Origin: SIG603 sp964369415
Lineage (GTDB): Bacteria > Bacillota > Clostridia > Oscillospirales > Acutalibacteraceae
Length of the DNA: 64,000 nt
Assembly (NCBI GenBank): GCA_964369415.1
Contig: CAYJFP010000002.1
Span: 1 to 64,000 of the forward strand
Direction: 5' to 3'
The first letter of the stretch is position 1, and each line of letters opens with the position of its first letter. Shown here piece by piece: positions 1 through 9,016 of the stretch. The translations under genes and the position numbers were made by a program. The notes beneath the pieces are model-generated. The model had not been told where the DNA came from and made no database searches. It was given only the letters and a program-made list of their open reading frames with translations.

Positions 1-61
1 TTAACTGTTAAAGAAGTAATATTATAGAATTTATGTCAGTTTGTTTTTTATCTTTACAGAT

Positions 62-90
62 TTTAAACAAACTGTTTGTTTAAATATAAT
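62..90 (+). promoter_or_regulatory. MATE gene promoter with overlapping palindromic operator
   Basis: A perfect inverted repeat (arms TTTAAACAAAC and GTTTGTTTAAA around one T, 62-84) is followed directly by TATAAT at 85-90. With 17 bp spacing the -35 is TTTAAA at 62-67, so the palindrome fills the promoter from -35 to -10. This geometry is typical of a repressor operator, for example of a TetR-family regulator of a drug exporter. The regulator itself is not in the window. Confidence 0.65.
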
Positions 91-111
91 AATGAAAGTG
101 CGGTAAATAGG

Positions 112-1506
112 ATGTTAAAAAGTTTGACTAGGGGTAATAGCAAATCTCAGAAAAAATCTTTTGAAATTGACATGTGTTCGGGTCCAATTTTCAGTAAAAT
201 AATTAAGTTTTCGGTTCCATTAATTTTATCTAGCATTTTGCAATTATTATTTCACGCAGCAGATGTTATTGTAGTTGGAAACTTTTCGGGACACACGGCT
301 CTTGCGGCAGTAGGGGCGACTGGTGCGGTGACGAACTTAATCATTAATGTATTCATGGGACTTTCGGTCGGTGTTAACGTTTTATGTGCAAGATATTTTG
401 GGGCAGGAGACAAGAAAAATTTATCAGAAACTGTACATACGACTGTAGCTATAAGCGTATTATTTGGAATAATTCTGACATTTGTAGGCTTTTTTCTGTC
501 AGAGCATTTGCTTCTGTTAATGGGAACTCCAGCAGATGTCATAGAGCAAGCCACCTTATATATTAGAATAATATTTTTAGGAATGCCAGCGATTTTATTT
601 TATAATTTTGGCTCGGCGATTTTAAGAGCGGTGGGTGATACAAAGAGACCACTTTATTTTTTAACCATTGCTGGAATTTTAAATGTGCTTGTAAATTTAC
701 TTCTTGTAATAGTTTTTGACATGGGTGTAGCCGGTGTTGCTATTGCTACCATTATTTCTCAGCTTGTATCGGCAATTTTAGTTTTGCTTTGTTTAGTTAA
801 ATCTGAGTCGATTTATGCTGTAAAATTGAAACAAATAAAAATTTATAAAAAGAAGTTTATAGAAATAGTAAAAATAGGATTGCCCGCTGGACTTCAGGGT
901 GCAGTTTTTGCTCTTTCTCACACTGTTATACAGTCGACAGTTAACTCTTTCGGTTCAAATGCGATAGCTGGAAATACTGCGGCTTCAAGTTTAGAGAATT
1001 TCATTTATGTTTCACTAAATGCCTTCCATCAAGCTGGTATTACCTTTATTAGCCAAAACATTGGAGCAGGTAAATATAGTAGAATAAATAAAATTGCTTC
1101 ACAATGTATTTTAAGTGCTGCTGTGCTCGGTTTTACTATGGGTGTTTTGATGTTGACTTTTGGCGAATCACTTATAGGCATTTATAATAGCGACCCAAAT
1201 GTAATAGTATTTTCCATGGAGCGTTTAAAGTTTTTGCCTTTCTACTTCCTTTGCGGAGTTATGGATGTCTTAATAGGATTACTACGAGGAATGAGATACT
1301 CTGTCTTACCTATGGTTATATCTTTAGTAGGAGCGTGTGGTTTAAGAATTCTTTGGATATACACTTTGTTTCCCGTTTTCGGTCAGTTTGATTCGATATT
1401 TGTAATTTTTCCGATTTCATGGGGAATCACTGCACTTGCAAGCGGAATTCTTTACATATACGCAAGGCGAAAATTGCCGAAAATTGACCAGCCAGTTTTA
1501 AATTAG
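112..1506 (+). CDS. MATE family multidrug/cation antiporter
   Basis: A 464-residue inner-membrane protein with about twelve hydrophobic segments. It opens with the family pattern GPI-x-KII-x-FSVPL followed by a segment rich in LQLLF and VVGNFSG, as in NorM/DinF-type exporters that expel organic cations in exchange for Na+ or H+. The length fits the family (about 450 residues). The frame is open upstream to TTG 76, but that codon lies inside the promoter palindrome, so ATG 112 is chosen even though its ribosome-binding site is weak. The substrate cannot be told. Control by a repressor bound at 62-84 is inferred from the promoter. Confidence 0.88.
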   Translation: MLKSLTRGNSKSQKKSFEIDMCSGPIFSKIIKFSVPLILSSILQLLFHAADVIVVGNFSGHTALAAVGATGAVTNLIINVFMGLSVGVNVLCARYFGAGDKKNLSETVHTTVAISVLFGIILTFVGFFLSEHLLLLMGTPADVIEQATLYIRIIFLGMPAILFYNFGSAILRAVGDTKRPLYFLTIAGILNVLVNLLLVIVFDMGVAGVAIATIISQLVSAILVLLCLVKSESIYAVKLKQIKIYKKKFIEIVKIGLPAGLQGAVFALSHTVIQSTVNSFGSNAIAGNTAASSLENFIYVSLNAFHQAGITFISQNIGAGKYSRINKIASQCILSAAVLGFTMGVLMLTFGESLIGIYNSDPNVIVFSMERLKFLPFYFLCGVMDVLIGLLRGMRYSVLPMVISLVGACGLRILWIYTLFPVFGQFDSIFVIFPISWGITALASGILYIYARRKLPKIDQPVLN

Positions 1507-1514
1507 GAGGTTTT

Positions 1515-1727
1515 ATGGAGAATAAAAATATTTTAGGAAAATACAGGCACTTTAAAGGAAATGAATATGAACTACTATATATATCAAAACACTCTGAAAC
1601 CTTAGAAGAAATGGCAGTGTATAGGGCGCTTTATGGAGAGCATGGTATATGGGTTAGACCTTTAAAAATGTGGGATGAAGAAGTGGAATTAAATGGTATA
1701 AAAGTAAAAAGATTTACTAAAATATAA
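1515..1727 (+). CDS. DUF1653 family small protein
   Basis: A 70-residue soluble protein starting at an ATG behind TTAGGAGG, 8 nt after the MATE stop, so probably cotranscribed with it. It shows the DUF1653 pattern: a YRHFKGN start, HSETLEEMAVY in the middle and WVRPLKMW towards the end. The family is a small beta-rich domain found alone or attached to other enzymes, and its function is unknown. The link to the transporter here is only positional. Confidence 0.85.
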   Translation: MENKNILGKYRHFKGNEYELLYISKHSETLEEMAVYRALYGEHGIWVRPLKMWDEEVELNGIKVKRFTKI

Positions 1728-1772
1728 ATTTATCCATCTAATGTTTAATGAATTTTTATTAAATTACTTTTA

Positions 1773-1796
1773 AAATATACATTTTTGTGGTATAAT
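1773..1796 (+). promoter_or_regulatory. Probable extended -10 promoter of the yfmF operon
   Basis: TGGTATAAT ends at 1796, an extended -10 with a perfect TATAAT hexamer (1791-1796). The region 17 bp upstream is only T/A-rich, so the -35 is poor. It lies 89 nt before the yfmF start and is the only good promoter-like sequence in the gap. Confidence 0.45.
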
Positions 1797-1884
1797 CTTT
1801 TGTATAAATATTAATTATTTGTGTAATTTTAAATATAAGATGAGAGGCAGGTGTACTTCCAACTTTATATATTGGGAGGAAAAT

Positions 1885-3141
1885 ATGGAAATAATAAACA
1901 ATGCTGTGACAGTTAGAGATTTAACAGATGACAAATTTAAAACTATGAGGGTGTCTATAAGTTTTGTACTACCACTTGACAAGGAGTTGTCGTCTGCATA
2001 TGCACTGATTCCGTCACTAATAACACGTGCGACAATAGAACATCCGACGATAAGTCTTCTATCTAAACATTTAGCAGAGCTATATGGTGCTTCACTTAAC
2101 AGCTCGGTTTCTAAGATTGGTGACAACCAAATACTGAATATTTATGTATCAGGAATAGCGGATAAATATGCATTAGAAAACGAAGATTTAAGTGGAATTT
2201 TGACTGATTTACTTTGTAAATGTGTTTTCTCGCCTCTTGTTGACGATGATGGCTATTTTGAAGAAGAAGCATTTAATCAAGAGAAGAGACAATTAATTGA
2301 GGCTATGGATTCTGATTTTAACGAAAAGAGAATTTATGCAAAAATTAAATGCAAAGAAATTATGTTTGAAAATGAAGCCGCTGGAATTAGAAGATACGGT
2401 AGCCGAGAAAATCTAGTAAATCAAGATAGACTTATGCTAAAAGATTTGCTTGAAAACTTAATCAATACTGCAAGAATTGAAATTTTTGTCCTAGGAAGTT
2501 GTGATTTTGACAAAATTTTGCTTAGTGTAAAAAAATATTTTTCTTTTGAAAGAAGTTCTACCGAAGCTACAAATGAAATTAAACTTGATGTAAAAGCATT
2601 AAAAGAAAAGACTGAAACTATGAAGCTTTCTCAGTCTAAAATTGTTATGGGGTTTAGGACTGGTACACTAGTGAATGATTCTTTTGCAACAAGAGTGATG
2701 TGTACATTACTTGGTGGGTCTGTCAGCTCAAAACTTTTCTTGAATGTTAGGGAAAAAATGAGTTTGTGCTATTATTGTTCTTCAACTATGGATGTGCAAA
2801 AGGGTGCATTATTTATTGATAGTGGTGTTGAAACAGACAAAATAGAGACTGCAAAAGAAGCTATTTTAAAAGAAGTTGAAGATATTAGAAATGGGATTTT
2901 TTCTGATAAAGATGTTGAATATGCAAAACTTGCTATGCTTAATTCTTATAAGTCTGTAGAAGACTCTCTTAACTACACAGAAGTCTTCTATTTAAATCAA
3001 ATATTCAACGAAAAACTGTTAACTCCTAAACAAATGGAAGATCTTGTTATGGCTGTTAGTTTTGATGACATTGTTAAGGCTGCTAAAAAACTTAAACTTG
3101 ATACAATATATGTTTTGAAAGGAGAGCAAACAAATGACTAA
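1885..3141 (+). CDS. yfmF: M16 peptidase-like protein, YfmF type (no zinc motif)
   Basis: A 418-residue protein of the M16 (pitrilysin-like) family. It lacks the HxxEH zinc site: the corresponding N-terminal helix reads LLSKHLAELYGASL, typical of the inactive partner in two-subunit M16 pairs. Relatives next to an active partner are annotated as YfmF, linked in Bacillus to 5-aminopentanol modification of elongation factor P. ATG 1885 has GGGAGG just upstream and is preferred over an in-frame ATG at 1819. The 3' end overlaps yfmH by 8 nt, so the two are translationally coupled. No efp or other EF-P modification gene is in the window; the biological role is inference from the family. Confidence 0.82.
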   Translation: MEIINNAVTVRDLTDDKFKTMRVSISFVLPLDKELSSAYALIPSLITRATIEHPTISLLSKHLAELYGASLNSSVSKIGDNQILNIYVSGIADKYALENEDLSGILTDLLCKCVFSPLVDDDGYFEEEAFNQEKRQLIEAMDSDFNEKRIYAKIKCKEIMFENEAAGIRRYGSRENLVNQDRLMLKDLLENLINTARIEIFVLGSCDFDKILLSVKKYFSFERSSTEATNEIKLDVKALKEKTETMKLSQSKIVMGFRTGTLVNDSFATRVMCTLLGGSVSSKLFLNVREKMSLCYYCSSTMDVQKGALFIDSGVETDKIETAKEAILKEVEDIRNGIFSDKDVEYAKLAMLNSYKSVEDSLNYTEVFYLNQIFNEKLLTPKQMEDLVMAVSFDDIVKAAKKLKLDTIYVLKGEQTND

Positions 3142-4414
3142 AGAAATAATTAAAGATAAAATAGTGGGAGAGAGCTATGAAAAAATAATGCATCCCACAG
3201 GACTTACAATATATCTTTATCAAAAAAATTCCTTTCACAGCACTTATGCAACATTTAGCACTAAATACGGATCTATTGATACTAGATTTAAACTCAGCTC
3301 TGATGACAAAATTCACGAAGTCCCAGCTGGAATAGCGCACTTCTTAGAGCATAAGCTGTTTGAGAGTGAAGATGGAGATGCATTTATGCGATACGCAGAG
3401 ACCGGAGCTAGTGCAAATGCCTTTACTTCTTTTGAAAATACTTCATATTTATTTTCTACTACTCAGAATTTTTATGAATCGCTTGAAATTTTGCTTGATT
3501 TTGTGCAATCACCGTATTTTACAGAAGAAACAGTAAAAAAAGAGCAAGGTATAATTGCGCAAGAGATTAAAATGTACGATGACGACCCAAACTGGCGTGT
3601 CATGTTCAATCTTTTAAGGGGAATGTATAAAAATCATACAATTAAAGAGGACATAGCTGGAACTGTCGAAAGCATTTCAGAAATAACACCTGAATATCTT
3701 TATGACTGCTATAAAACATTTTACAATTTGAATAATATGTCTTTAGTTGTCGTCGGTAACTTTGATACTGACAAAGTGCTTAATATGTGCGATAAAATGC
3801 TTAAGCCTTCTCCAGACGTTACAATTAACAGGTATTTTGAAGATGAACCAGACGATGTGTGTACACATTATGTAGAAGAAAAACTTTCAGTAGCTTCAAA
3901 GCTTTTCCAAATTGGCTTTAAAGAAAATATTAAAGGGCTAAAAACTGAAAAAGAAGTAGCGCTAACTGAAATTTTATTAGATGTAATCGCTTCTGGCTCT
4001 TCTAAACTTTATGAAAAACTCTATGATTTACAGCTTATAAATGAATCTTCTTTTAGCTATGAATACTTTGAGGGTGAAAGTTTTTCTTCTGTTCTTTTTG
4101 GCGGTGAGTCAAAGGATCCTAAAAAAGTTTTAGAAGAGATAAAATCTTATGTAAATGAGTTGAAGCAAAATGGAATTGATGAAGAGGAATTTTCTAGAGC
4201 AAAAAAAGCTATATATGGCTCAAATATTGCAGGCCTAAATAGCGTTTCAACTATTGCAAATGCACTTTCATTTTTAGGGTTTAAAAACCGTGAGCTTTAT
4301 AGATATATTGAGTCATTCTCTGATTTAACTGTTAGTGACGCTAACAGAAGACTTGGTGAACTATTTAAAGATGATAACGATGTGTTATCAGTAATTATTC
4401 CTGAAGAGAATTAA
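3134..4414 (+). CDS. yfmH: M16 zinc peptidase, YfmH type
   Basis: A 426-residue M16 metallopeptidase and the active partner of the preceding gene. The inverted zinc motif is visible as HFLEHKLFES near residue 66, and the downstream acidic zinc ligand probably lies in the EQGIIAQEIKMYDDDPNW stretch. M16 enzymes form a clam-shell of two related halves; here an active and an inactive chain probably pair. Members of this pair are called YfmH and associated with EF-P modification in Bacillus, or more loosely with processing peptides. The start is an ATG inside the end of yfmF behind GGAGAGC. Confidence 0.86.
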   Translation: MTKEIIKDKIVGESYEKIMHPTGLTIYLYQKNSFHSTYATFSTKYGSIDTRFKLSSDDKIHEVPAGIAHFLEHKLFESEDGDAFMRYAETGASANAFTSFENTSYLFSTTQNFYESLEILLDFVQSPYFTEETVKKEQGIIAQEIKMYDDDPNWRVMFNLLRGMYKNHTIKEDIAGTVESISEITPEYLYDCYKTFYNLNNMSLVVVGNFDTDKVLNMCDKMLKPSPDVTINRYFEDEPDDVCTHYVEEKLSVASKLFQIGFKENIKGLKTEKEVALTEILLDVIASGSSKLYEKLYDLQLINESSFSYEYFEGESFSSVLFGGESKDPKKVLEEIKSYVNELKQNGIDEEEFSRAKKAIYGSNIAGLNSVSTIANALSFLGFKNRELYRYIESFSDLTVSDANRRLGELFKDDNDVLSVIIPEEN

Positions 4415-4441
4415 TTGAAACTGAAAGGTTGGTGAAAGTTT

Positions 4442-4486
4442 GTGCTGATTATCGGTACAAACATTACATATGGAACATTTTGTTGA
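4442..4486 (+). CDS. Possible 14-codon leader peptide overlapping lgt start
   Basis: GTG 4442 lies 6 nt after GGTGAAAG and opens a 14-codon frame ending at TGA 4484-4486, past the lgt ATG at 4470. The lgt start itself has no visible Shine-Dalgarno. Translation of this mini-frame could deliver ribosomes to lgt. There is no sequence homology to support it, so this is an inference from spacing only. Confidence 0.3.
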   Translation: MLIIGTNITYGTFC

Positions 4487-5501
4487 ATTTCCCGGACTGG
4501 GACTGGAATTTACGCTAAATACTATTGCATTTGAAATTTTTGGTTTTGCAGTGTATTGGTATGGGATTATAATTGCACTAGGATTTGTTTTGGCTGTAGG
4601 TTATGGTCTTTCAAGAACAAAGTATATGAATATCAAAAAAGATGATTTATACGATATGGTTATAGCCGGAATGGTATTAGGGGTAGTGGGTGCAAGACTT
4701 TATTATGTGATTTTCTATCCTGGTGATAAATATATCAATAATCCGCTTGAAATTTTTGATATTAGAGACGGTGGACTTGGTATTTACGGTGGCATTATTG
4801 GTGGTCTTTTAGGAGCGGCTATAGTAGCGAGAATTAAAAAGCTAAGTATGTTACCTATTTTAGATATAGGTGTTTTAGGATTTTTAATTGGACAAGGTAT
4901 CGGAAGATGGGCAAATTTTGTAAATCAAGAAGCCTTCGGAGATGCAACGGATTTACCGTGGGGAATGATTAGCGATGCCACAGTTTTGCCTGGCACTTCG
5001 ACACCAGTGACTGTTCACCCTTGCTTTTTATACGAGTCTATATTATGTCTACTAGGCTTTGTTTTACTACATTTTTTTAATGCTAAAATGAGAAGATACG
5101 ATGGACAAACTTTTTTATTATATGTGATTTGGTATGGTATCTCAAGATTCTTTATCGAAGGACTAAGAACAGATAGTCTATATGTACCTGGAATTGGAAT
5201 TAAAGTTTCACAAGCTGTTGCACTCTTAAGTGTTGCTATAGCGATTGCACTTTTAGTTGTATTTAGAAACAGAACTAAACTAACAGGTGCTGGAAATGCA
5301 GATATCATGGTGTTAAATAATGTTGTTTTAGGCTCAGCAGAAGCTTCGTCTAAAAAAGAAAATAAAGAAGAGGAAGCTCCGACAGAAAGTACACTTTTTA
5401 AAGGTAAAGAATATATGTATAATCCTGCTGACGATGAGTCAGATGATGAAGAAGCAAGCGATAAAACCGAAGAACTAGGAGAGGATGAGAGTGATGAGTA
5501 A
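4470..5501 (+). CDS. lgt: Prolipoprotein diacylglyceryl transferase
   Basis: Integral membrane enzyme (343 residues) that moves diacylglycerol from phosphatidylglycerol to the lipobox cysteine of prelipoproteins. The start FPGLGLEFTLN, the RDGGLGIYGGIIGG loop, the Lgt signature GQGIGRWANFVNQEAFG (about residues 140-157) and HPCFLYES are all present, with about seven membrane segments. Unusual is a C-terminal tail of about 60 residues, rich in Glu and Asp, after the last membrane helix; most Lgt proteins end near 260-290. The last 8 nt overlap folD. Substrates in this window include the lipoproteins at 20797, 32380 and 46865. Confidence 0.93.
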   Translation: MEHFVEFPGLGLEFTLNTIAFEIFGFAVYWYGIIIALGFVLAVGYGLSRTKYMNIKKDDLYDMVIAGMVLGVVGARLYYVIFYPGDKYINNPLEIFDIRDGGLGIYGGIIGGLLGAAIVARIKKLSMLPILDIGVLGFLIGQGIGRWANFVNQEAFGDATDLPWGMISDATVLPGTSTPVTVHPCFLYESILCLLGFVLLHFFNAKMRRYDGQTFLLYVIWYGISRFFIEGLRTDSLYVPGIGIKVSQAVALLSVAIAIALLVVFRNRTKLTGAGNADIMVLNNVVLGSAEASSKKENKEEEAPTESTLFKGKEYMYNPADDESDDEEASDKTEELGEDESDE

Positions 5502-6345
5502 TATTATTGACGGAAAATTAGTTTCAGCGCAGATTAAAGAAGAGATAAAAAAAGAAGTTGGACTTTTAAAAGAAAAGGGAATATCAACGGGGTTAGCAGT
5601 TGTCATTGTAGGAAACGATTCAGCTTCAAAAGTTTATGTAAAAAACAAAAAGTTAGCATGTGAAGCCTGCGATATAGTTTCAACTGAGTACGCACTTCCC
5701 GAAGAAACTACTCAGGAAGAACTTTTAAATCTTATAGATAAATTAAATAATGATAAAAATATTAACGGAATTTTAGTACAATTACCTCTTCCAAAAGGAC
5801 TTGATGAAGAAGGAATAATTGCTACTATTGATCCTTCAAAAGATGTTGACGCTTTTCACGCTGTAAATGTTGGGAAAATTATGATAGGAAATTACGATTT
5901 TCTACCATGCACACCAGCCGGCGTTATGGAGTTAATCAAAAGTACGGGAATTGAAGTGGAATCTAAAAATTGCGTTGTAATAGGCAGAAGCAATATAGTT
6001 GGAAAGCCAATGGCAATGCTACTTCTTCATAGTAATGGAACGGTCACTGTTTGTCACAGTAAGACTAAAAATATTAAGGAAATTTGTTCTAATGCTGATA
6101 TACTTGTAGCCGCTGTTGGTAGGGCTAAGTTTGTCACAAAAGACATGGTTAAAGACGGTGCAGTTGTTATAGATGTTGGAATGAACAGAGATGAAAACGG
6201 TAAACTATGTGGAGATGTAGACTATGAAAATGTCGCACCTATAGCATCCTATATCACACCTGTTCCTGGTGGAGTAGGTCCAATGACAATAGCGATGCTT
6301 ATGAAAAACACATTAAATGCGGCTAAAATTCAGAATGGAATGTAA
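5494..6345 (+). CDS. folD: Bifunctional methylene-THF dehydrogenase/cyclohydrolase
   Basis: A 283-residue FolD, which interconverts 5,10-methylene-THF and 10-formyl-THF in cytoplasmic one-carbon metabolism. Visible are the YVKNKKLACEA motif with the catalytic lysine, the GILVQLPLPKG loop, DVDAFHAVN, the nucleotide loop VVIGRSNIVGKPMA and the terminal PVPGGVGPMTIAML. Two starts are possible, ATG 5485 and ATG 5494. The latter is preferred because AGGAG at 5478-5482 is correctly spaced from it and abuts the former too closely. The gene overlaps the end of lgt by 8 nt. Confidence 0.95.
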   Translation: MSNIIDGKLVSAQIKEEIKKEVGLLKEKGISTGLAVVIVGNDSASKVYVKNKKLACEACDIVSTEYALPEETTQEELLNLIDKLNNDKNINGILVQLPLPKGLDEEGIIATIDPSKDVDAFHAVNVGKIMIGNYDFLPCTPAGVMELIKSTGIEVESKNCVVIGRSNIVGKPMAMLLLHSNGTVTVCHSKTKNIKEICSNADILVAAVGRAKFVTKDMVKDGAVVIDVGMNRDENGKLCGDVDYENVAPIASYITPVPGGVGPMTIAMLMKNTLNAAKIQNGM

Positions 6346-6348
6346 AAT

Positions 6349-8187
6349 ATGGCTTTAATACTGGAGAGAATAGGTTCTCCTTCTGATGTTAAATCTTTAA
6401 GTTCGGAAGAAAAAGATACACTATGTAGTGAACTTAGAAATGAAATAATTGAGACTGTTTCTAAAAATGGTGGACATTTAGCGTCAAATTTAGGCGTTGT
6501 AGAGCTAACAGTTGCTTTGTTTAATTCATTTGATATCGGTAATGATAAAGTTATCTTTGATGTAGGACATCAGTGCTATAGTTACAAAATGCTAACTGGT
6601 CGCTATAAAGACTTTAAGACGCTTAGAACAAAGAATGGCATTTCGGGTTTTCCGGATATTGCTGAAAGCGTTTATGATTCTTTTACTACTGGACATAGCA
6701 GTGCATCGGTAAGCTCTGCACTTGGAATTGCTTTAGCCGATAATTTAGACGGGAAAAATGCGTATACTATTGCGGTCATTGGTGACGGTTCTTTGACTGG
6801 TGGATTAGCATTTGAAGGATTAAATAATGCAAGCCGAAAAAAAAGAAATTTGATTATTGTTTTGAATGATAACAATATGTCAATTTCAAAAAATGTAGGC
6901 GCAGTTGCAAGACATCTTACATTTATAAGAGCAAGCAGAACCTATTTAAAAGTAAAATATAGAACTGAAAATATACTTGGAAAAATCCCTTTAATAGGAA
7001 GAGGTATCGCAAGAATAGTTAGAGGAATTAAAGATTTTATTAAAAGAGCCTTTTACAAATCTACAATATTTGAAGACATGGGATTTGCTTATTATGGACC
7101 TTATGATGGGCATAATATTTCACTTCTCTCAGATGTTTTTAAGACTGCAAAGACGATAAAAAAACCAGTAATAATTCATGTTAAGACTGTAAAAGGCAAA
7201 GGGTACGAGCATGCAGAGGATAATCCAAAAGATTATCATGGAGTGCCAAAATTTGACTTAAACACAGGTGATTTTCAACTAAGCCGTGACTCTTTTTCTG
7301 CAGTTTTTGGGAATACACTTACAGATATGGCACTAAAAAACAATAAAATTTGTGCTGTAACAGCTGCAATGGGGATAGGAACAGGCCTAAATGGATTTTC
7401 TGAGACACATAAAGATAGATTTTTCGATGTAGGAATTGCCGAAGCCCATGCGGTAACTTTTTCAGCAGGGCTAGCAAGAGGTGGATTTTTACCTGTTTTC
7501 GCTGTATATTCTACCTTTTTACAAAGAGCTTATGACAGCATAATGCATGACGTTGCACTACAAAATCTAAAGTTAATTTTAGCGGTAGATAGGGCTGGGT
7601 TTGTCGGTGATGATGGTAAGACACATCACGGCTTATTCGATGTGTCATTTTTAAAAACCGTTCCTAAAATTACCATATATTCACCTACTTATTTTGACGA
7701 AGTTTCAAATTCACTCTACAAAGCAGTGAATGAATGTACGAATATTGTAGCAGTTAGATATCCAAGGGGAACTGAGGGTTATAAGCCTACTAATTTTACT
7801 GTAAGTAACAAGGATTTTGATATCATTGAAGCACCTAATGCAAAAATATGTGTTGTTTGTTATGGTAGAGTTTTTCAAAATGTAGCTAAGGCGAGTGAGA
7901 AATTTACTTTGCCTATTAATATTCTTAAATTAACAAAAATTCATCCTATTCCTGATGAAGTGTTTGATTTTTCTATGAAACATAATAAAATACTCTTTAT
8001 AGAAGAAGCGATTAGCGGTATTGCTTGTATTTTTTCTTTAGAACTTCTAAACAGAGGGTATAATGGGAGTGTTAAAGTTGCTGATATAAAAAATCCGTAC
8101 ATAGAGCATATGAGTATGGATGATCAAATGGCTTTTGTAGAGCTTGATGAAGATGGTATTTTAAAAAAATTAAACGAGTTTATTTGA
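6349..8187 (+). CDS. dxs: 1-deoxy-D-xylulose-5-phosphate synthase
   Basis: A 612-residue thiamine-diphosphate enzyme joining pyruvate and glyceraldehyde 3-phosphate, the first step of the MEP isoprenoid route. Present are GGHLASNLGVVELT, the GHQCYSYKMLTGR motif, the ThDP-binding GDGSLTGGLAFEGLNNA followed by NDNNMSIS, and the transketolase-like DRAGFVGDDGKTHHGLFD. Length matches the family. It starts 3 nt after folD and has little Shine-Dalgarno of its own, suggesting coupling. Dxs-TlyA-NadK-ArgR-RecN is a gene order commonly seen in Clostridia. Confidence 0.95.
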   Translation: MALILERIGSPSDVKSLSSEEKDTLCSELRNEIIETVSKNGGHLASNLGVVELTVALFNSFDIGNDKVIFDVGHQCYSYKMLTGRYKDFKTLRTKNGISGFPDIAESVYDSFTTGHSSASVSSALGIALADNLDGKNAYTIAVIGDGSLTGGLAFEGLNNASRKKRNLIIVLNDNNMSISKNVGAVARHLTFIRASRTYLKVKYRTENILGKIPLIGRGIARIVRGIKDFIKRAFYKSTIFEDMGFAYYGPYDGHNISLLSDVFKTAKTIKKPVIIHVKTVKGKGYEHAEDNPKDYHGVPKFDLNTGDFQLSRDSFSAVFGNTLTDMALKNNKICAVTAAMGIGTGLNGFSETHKDRFFDVGIAEAHAVTFSAGLARGGFLPVFAVYSTFLQRAYDSIMHDVALQNLKLILAVDRAGFVGDDGKTHHGLFDVSFLKTVPKITIYSPTYFDEVSNSLYKAVNECTNIVAVRYPRGTEGYKPTNFTVSNKDFDIIEAPNAKICVVCYGRVFQNVAKASEKFTLPINILKLTKIHPIPDEVFDFSMKHNKILFIEEAISGIACIFSLELLNRGYNGSVKVADIKNPYIEHMSMDDQMAFVELDEDGILKKLNEFI

Positions 8188-8200
8188 AAGGATGATAATC

Positions 8201-9007
8201 TTGCCTTCAAAAATAAGACTAGATTTGGCACTTGTTGAAAAGTCGCTTGCTCCAAGTCGTGAAAAGGCGAAGTCTATGATAATGAGCGGCATAGTCTATG
8301 TTGATAATCAAAAATCAGATAAGGCTGGTACTAATGTAAGTCTTGACTCAAAGATTGAGGTTAGAGGAAATACATTGAAATATGTCAGTCGTGGTGGCCT
8401 AAAACTTGAAAAAGCGATGTCAGTTTTTGGTATTGATTTAAGCGGTAAGGTATGCATGGATGTCGGTGCGTCTACGGGCGGTTTTACAGATTGTATGCTA
8501 CAAAATAACGCAAAAAAAGTATATAGTGTTGATGTTGGCTATGGGCAACTGGCGTGGCAATTAAGAACTGATGAGAGAGTTGTCAATTTAGAGAGAACAA
8601 ACGCAAGATATTTGACCAAGGAAACTATTTTAGATGAAATAGATTTCACTTCAGTGGATGTATCCTTTATTTCACTTAAAATAATTTTACCCTCCATCTA
8701 TGAATTACTAAGCGAAAACGCTGAACTTGTTTGTTTAATCAAGCCACAGTTTGAAGCTGGTAGAGAAAAAGTTGGAAAAAAAGGTGTAGTAAGAGATAAA
8801 TTAGTACACATTGAAGTTTTAAATTTGCTGTGCCCTTTTTTTGTTGAAAACGGATACTCAGTGTTAAATTTGGATTTTTCACCTATAAAAGGGCCAGAGG
8901 GAAATATTGAATACATTGTTCACTTAAGAAAAGAAAATAGTCCAATATTCACAGAAAATATTATTGTTGAAGAGATAGTAAAAAACTCTCATAAAGATTT
9001 AAACTAA
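8201..9007 (+). CDS. tlyA: TlyA family rRNA 2'-O-methyltransferase
   Basis: A 268-residue protein: an S4 RNA-binding domain (about residues 1-60, starting RLDLALVEKSLAPSREKAKSMI) followed by an FtsJ-type Rossmann methyltransferase with the SAM loop DVGASTGGFTDCML and the VSFISL motif. TlyA enzymes 2'-O-methylate cytidines in 16S and/or 23S rRNA. ATG 8192 abuts the AAAGG ribosome-binding site with no spacer, so TTG 8201 (9 nt spacing) is the likely start. It sits in the dxs-recN run. Confidence 0.88.
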   Translation: MPSKIRLDLALVEKSLAPSREKAKSMIMSGIVYVDNQKSDKAGTNVSLDSKIEVRGNTLKYVSRGGLKLEKAMSVFGIDLSGKVCMDVGASTGGFTDCMLQNNAKKVYSVDVGYGQLAWQLRTDERVVNLERTNARYLTKETILDEIDFTSVDVSFISLKIILPSIYELLSENAELVCLIKPQFEAGREKVGKKGVVRDKLVHIEVLNLLCPFFVENGYSVLNLDFSPIKGPEGNIEYIVHLRKENSPIFTENIIVEEIVKNSHKDLN

Positions 9008-9016
9008 GGGGTATTC

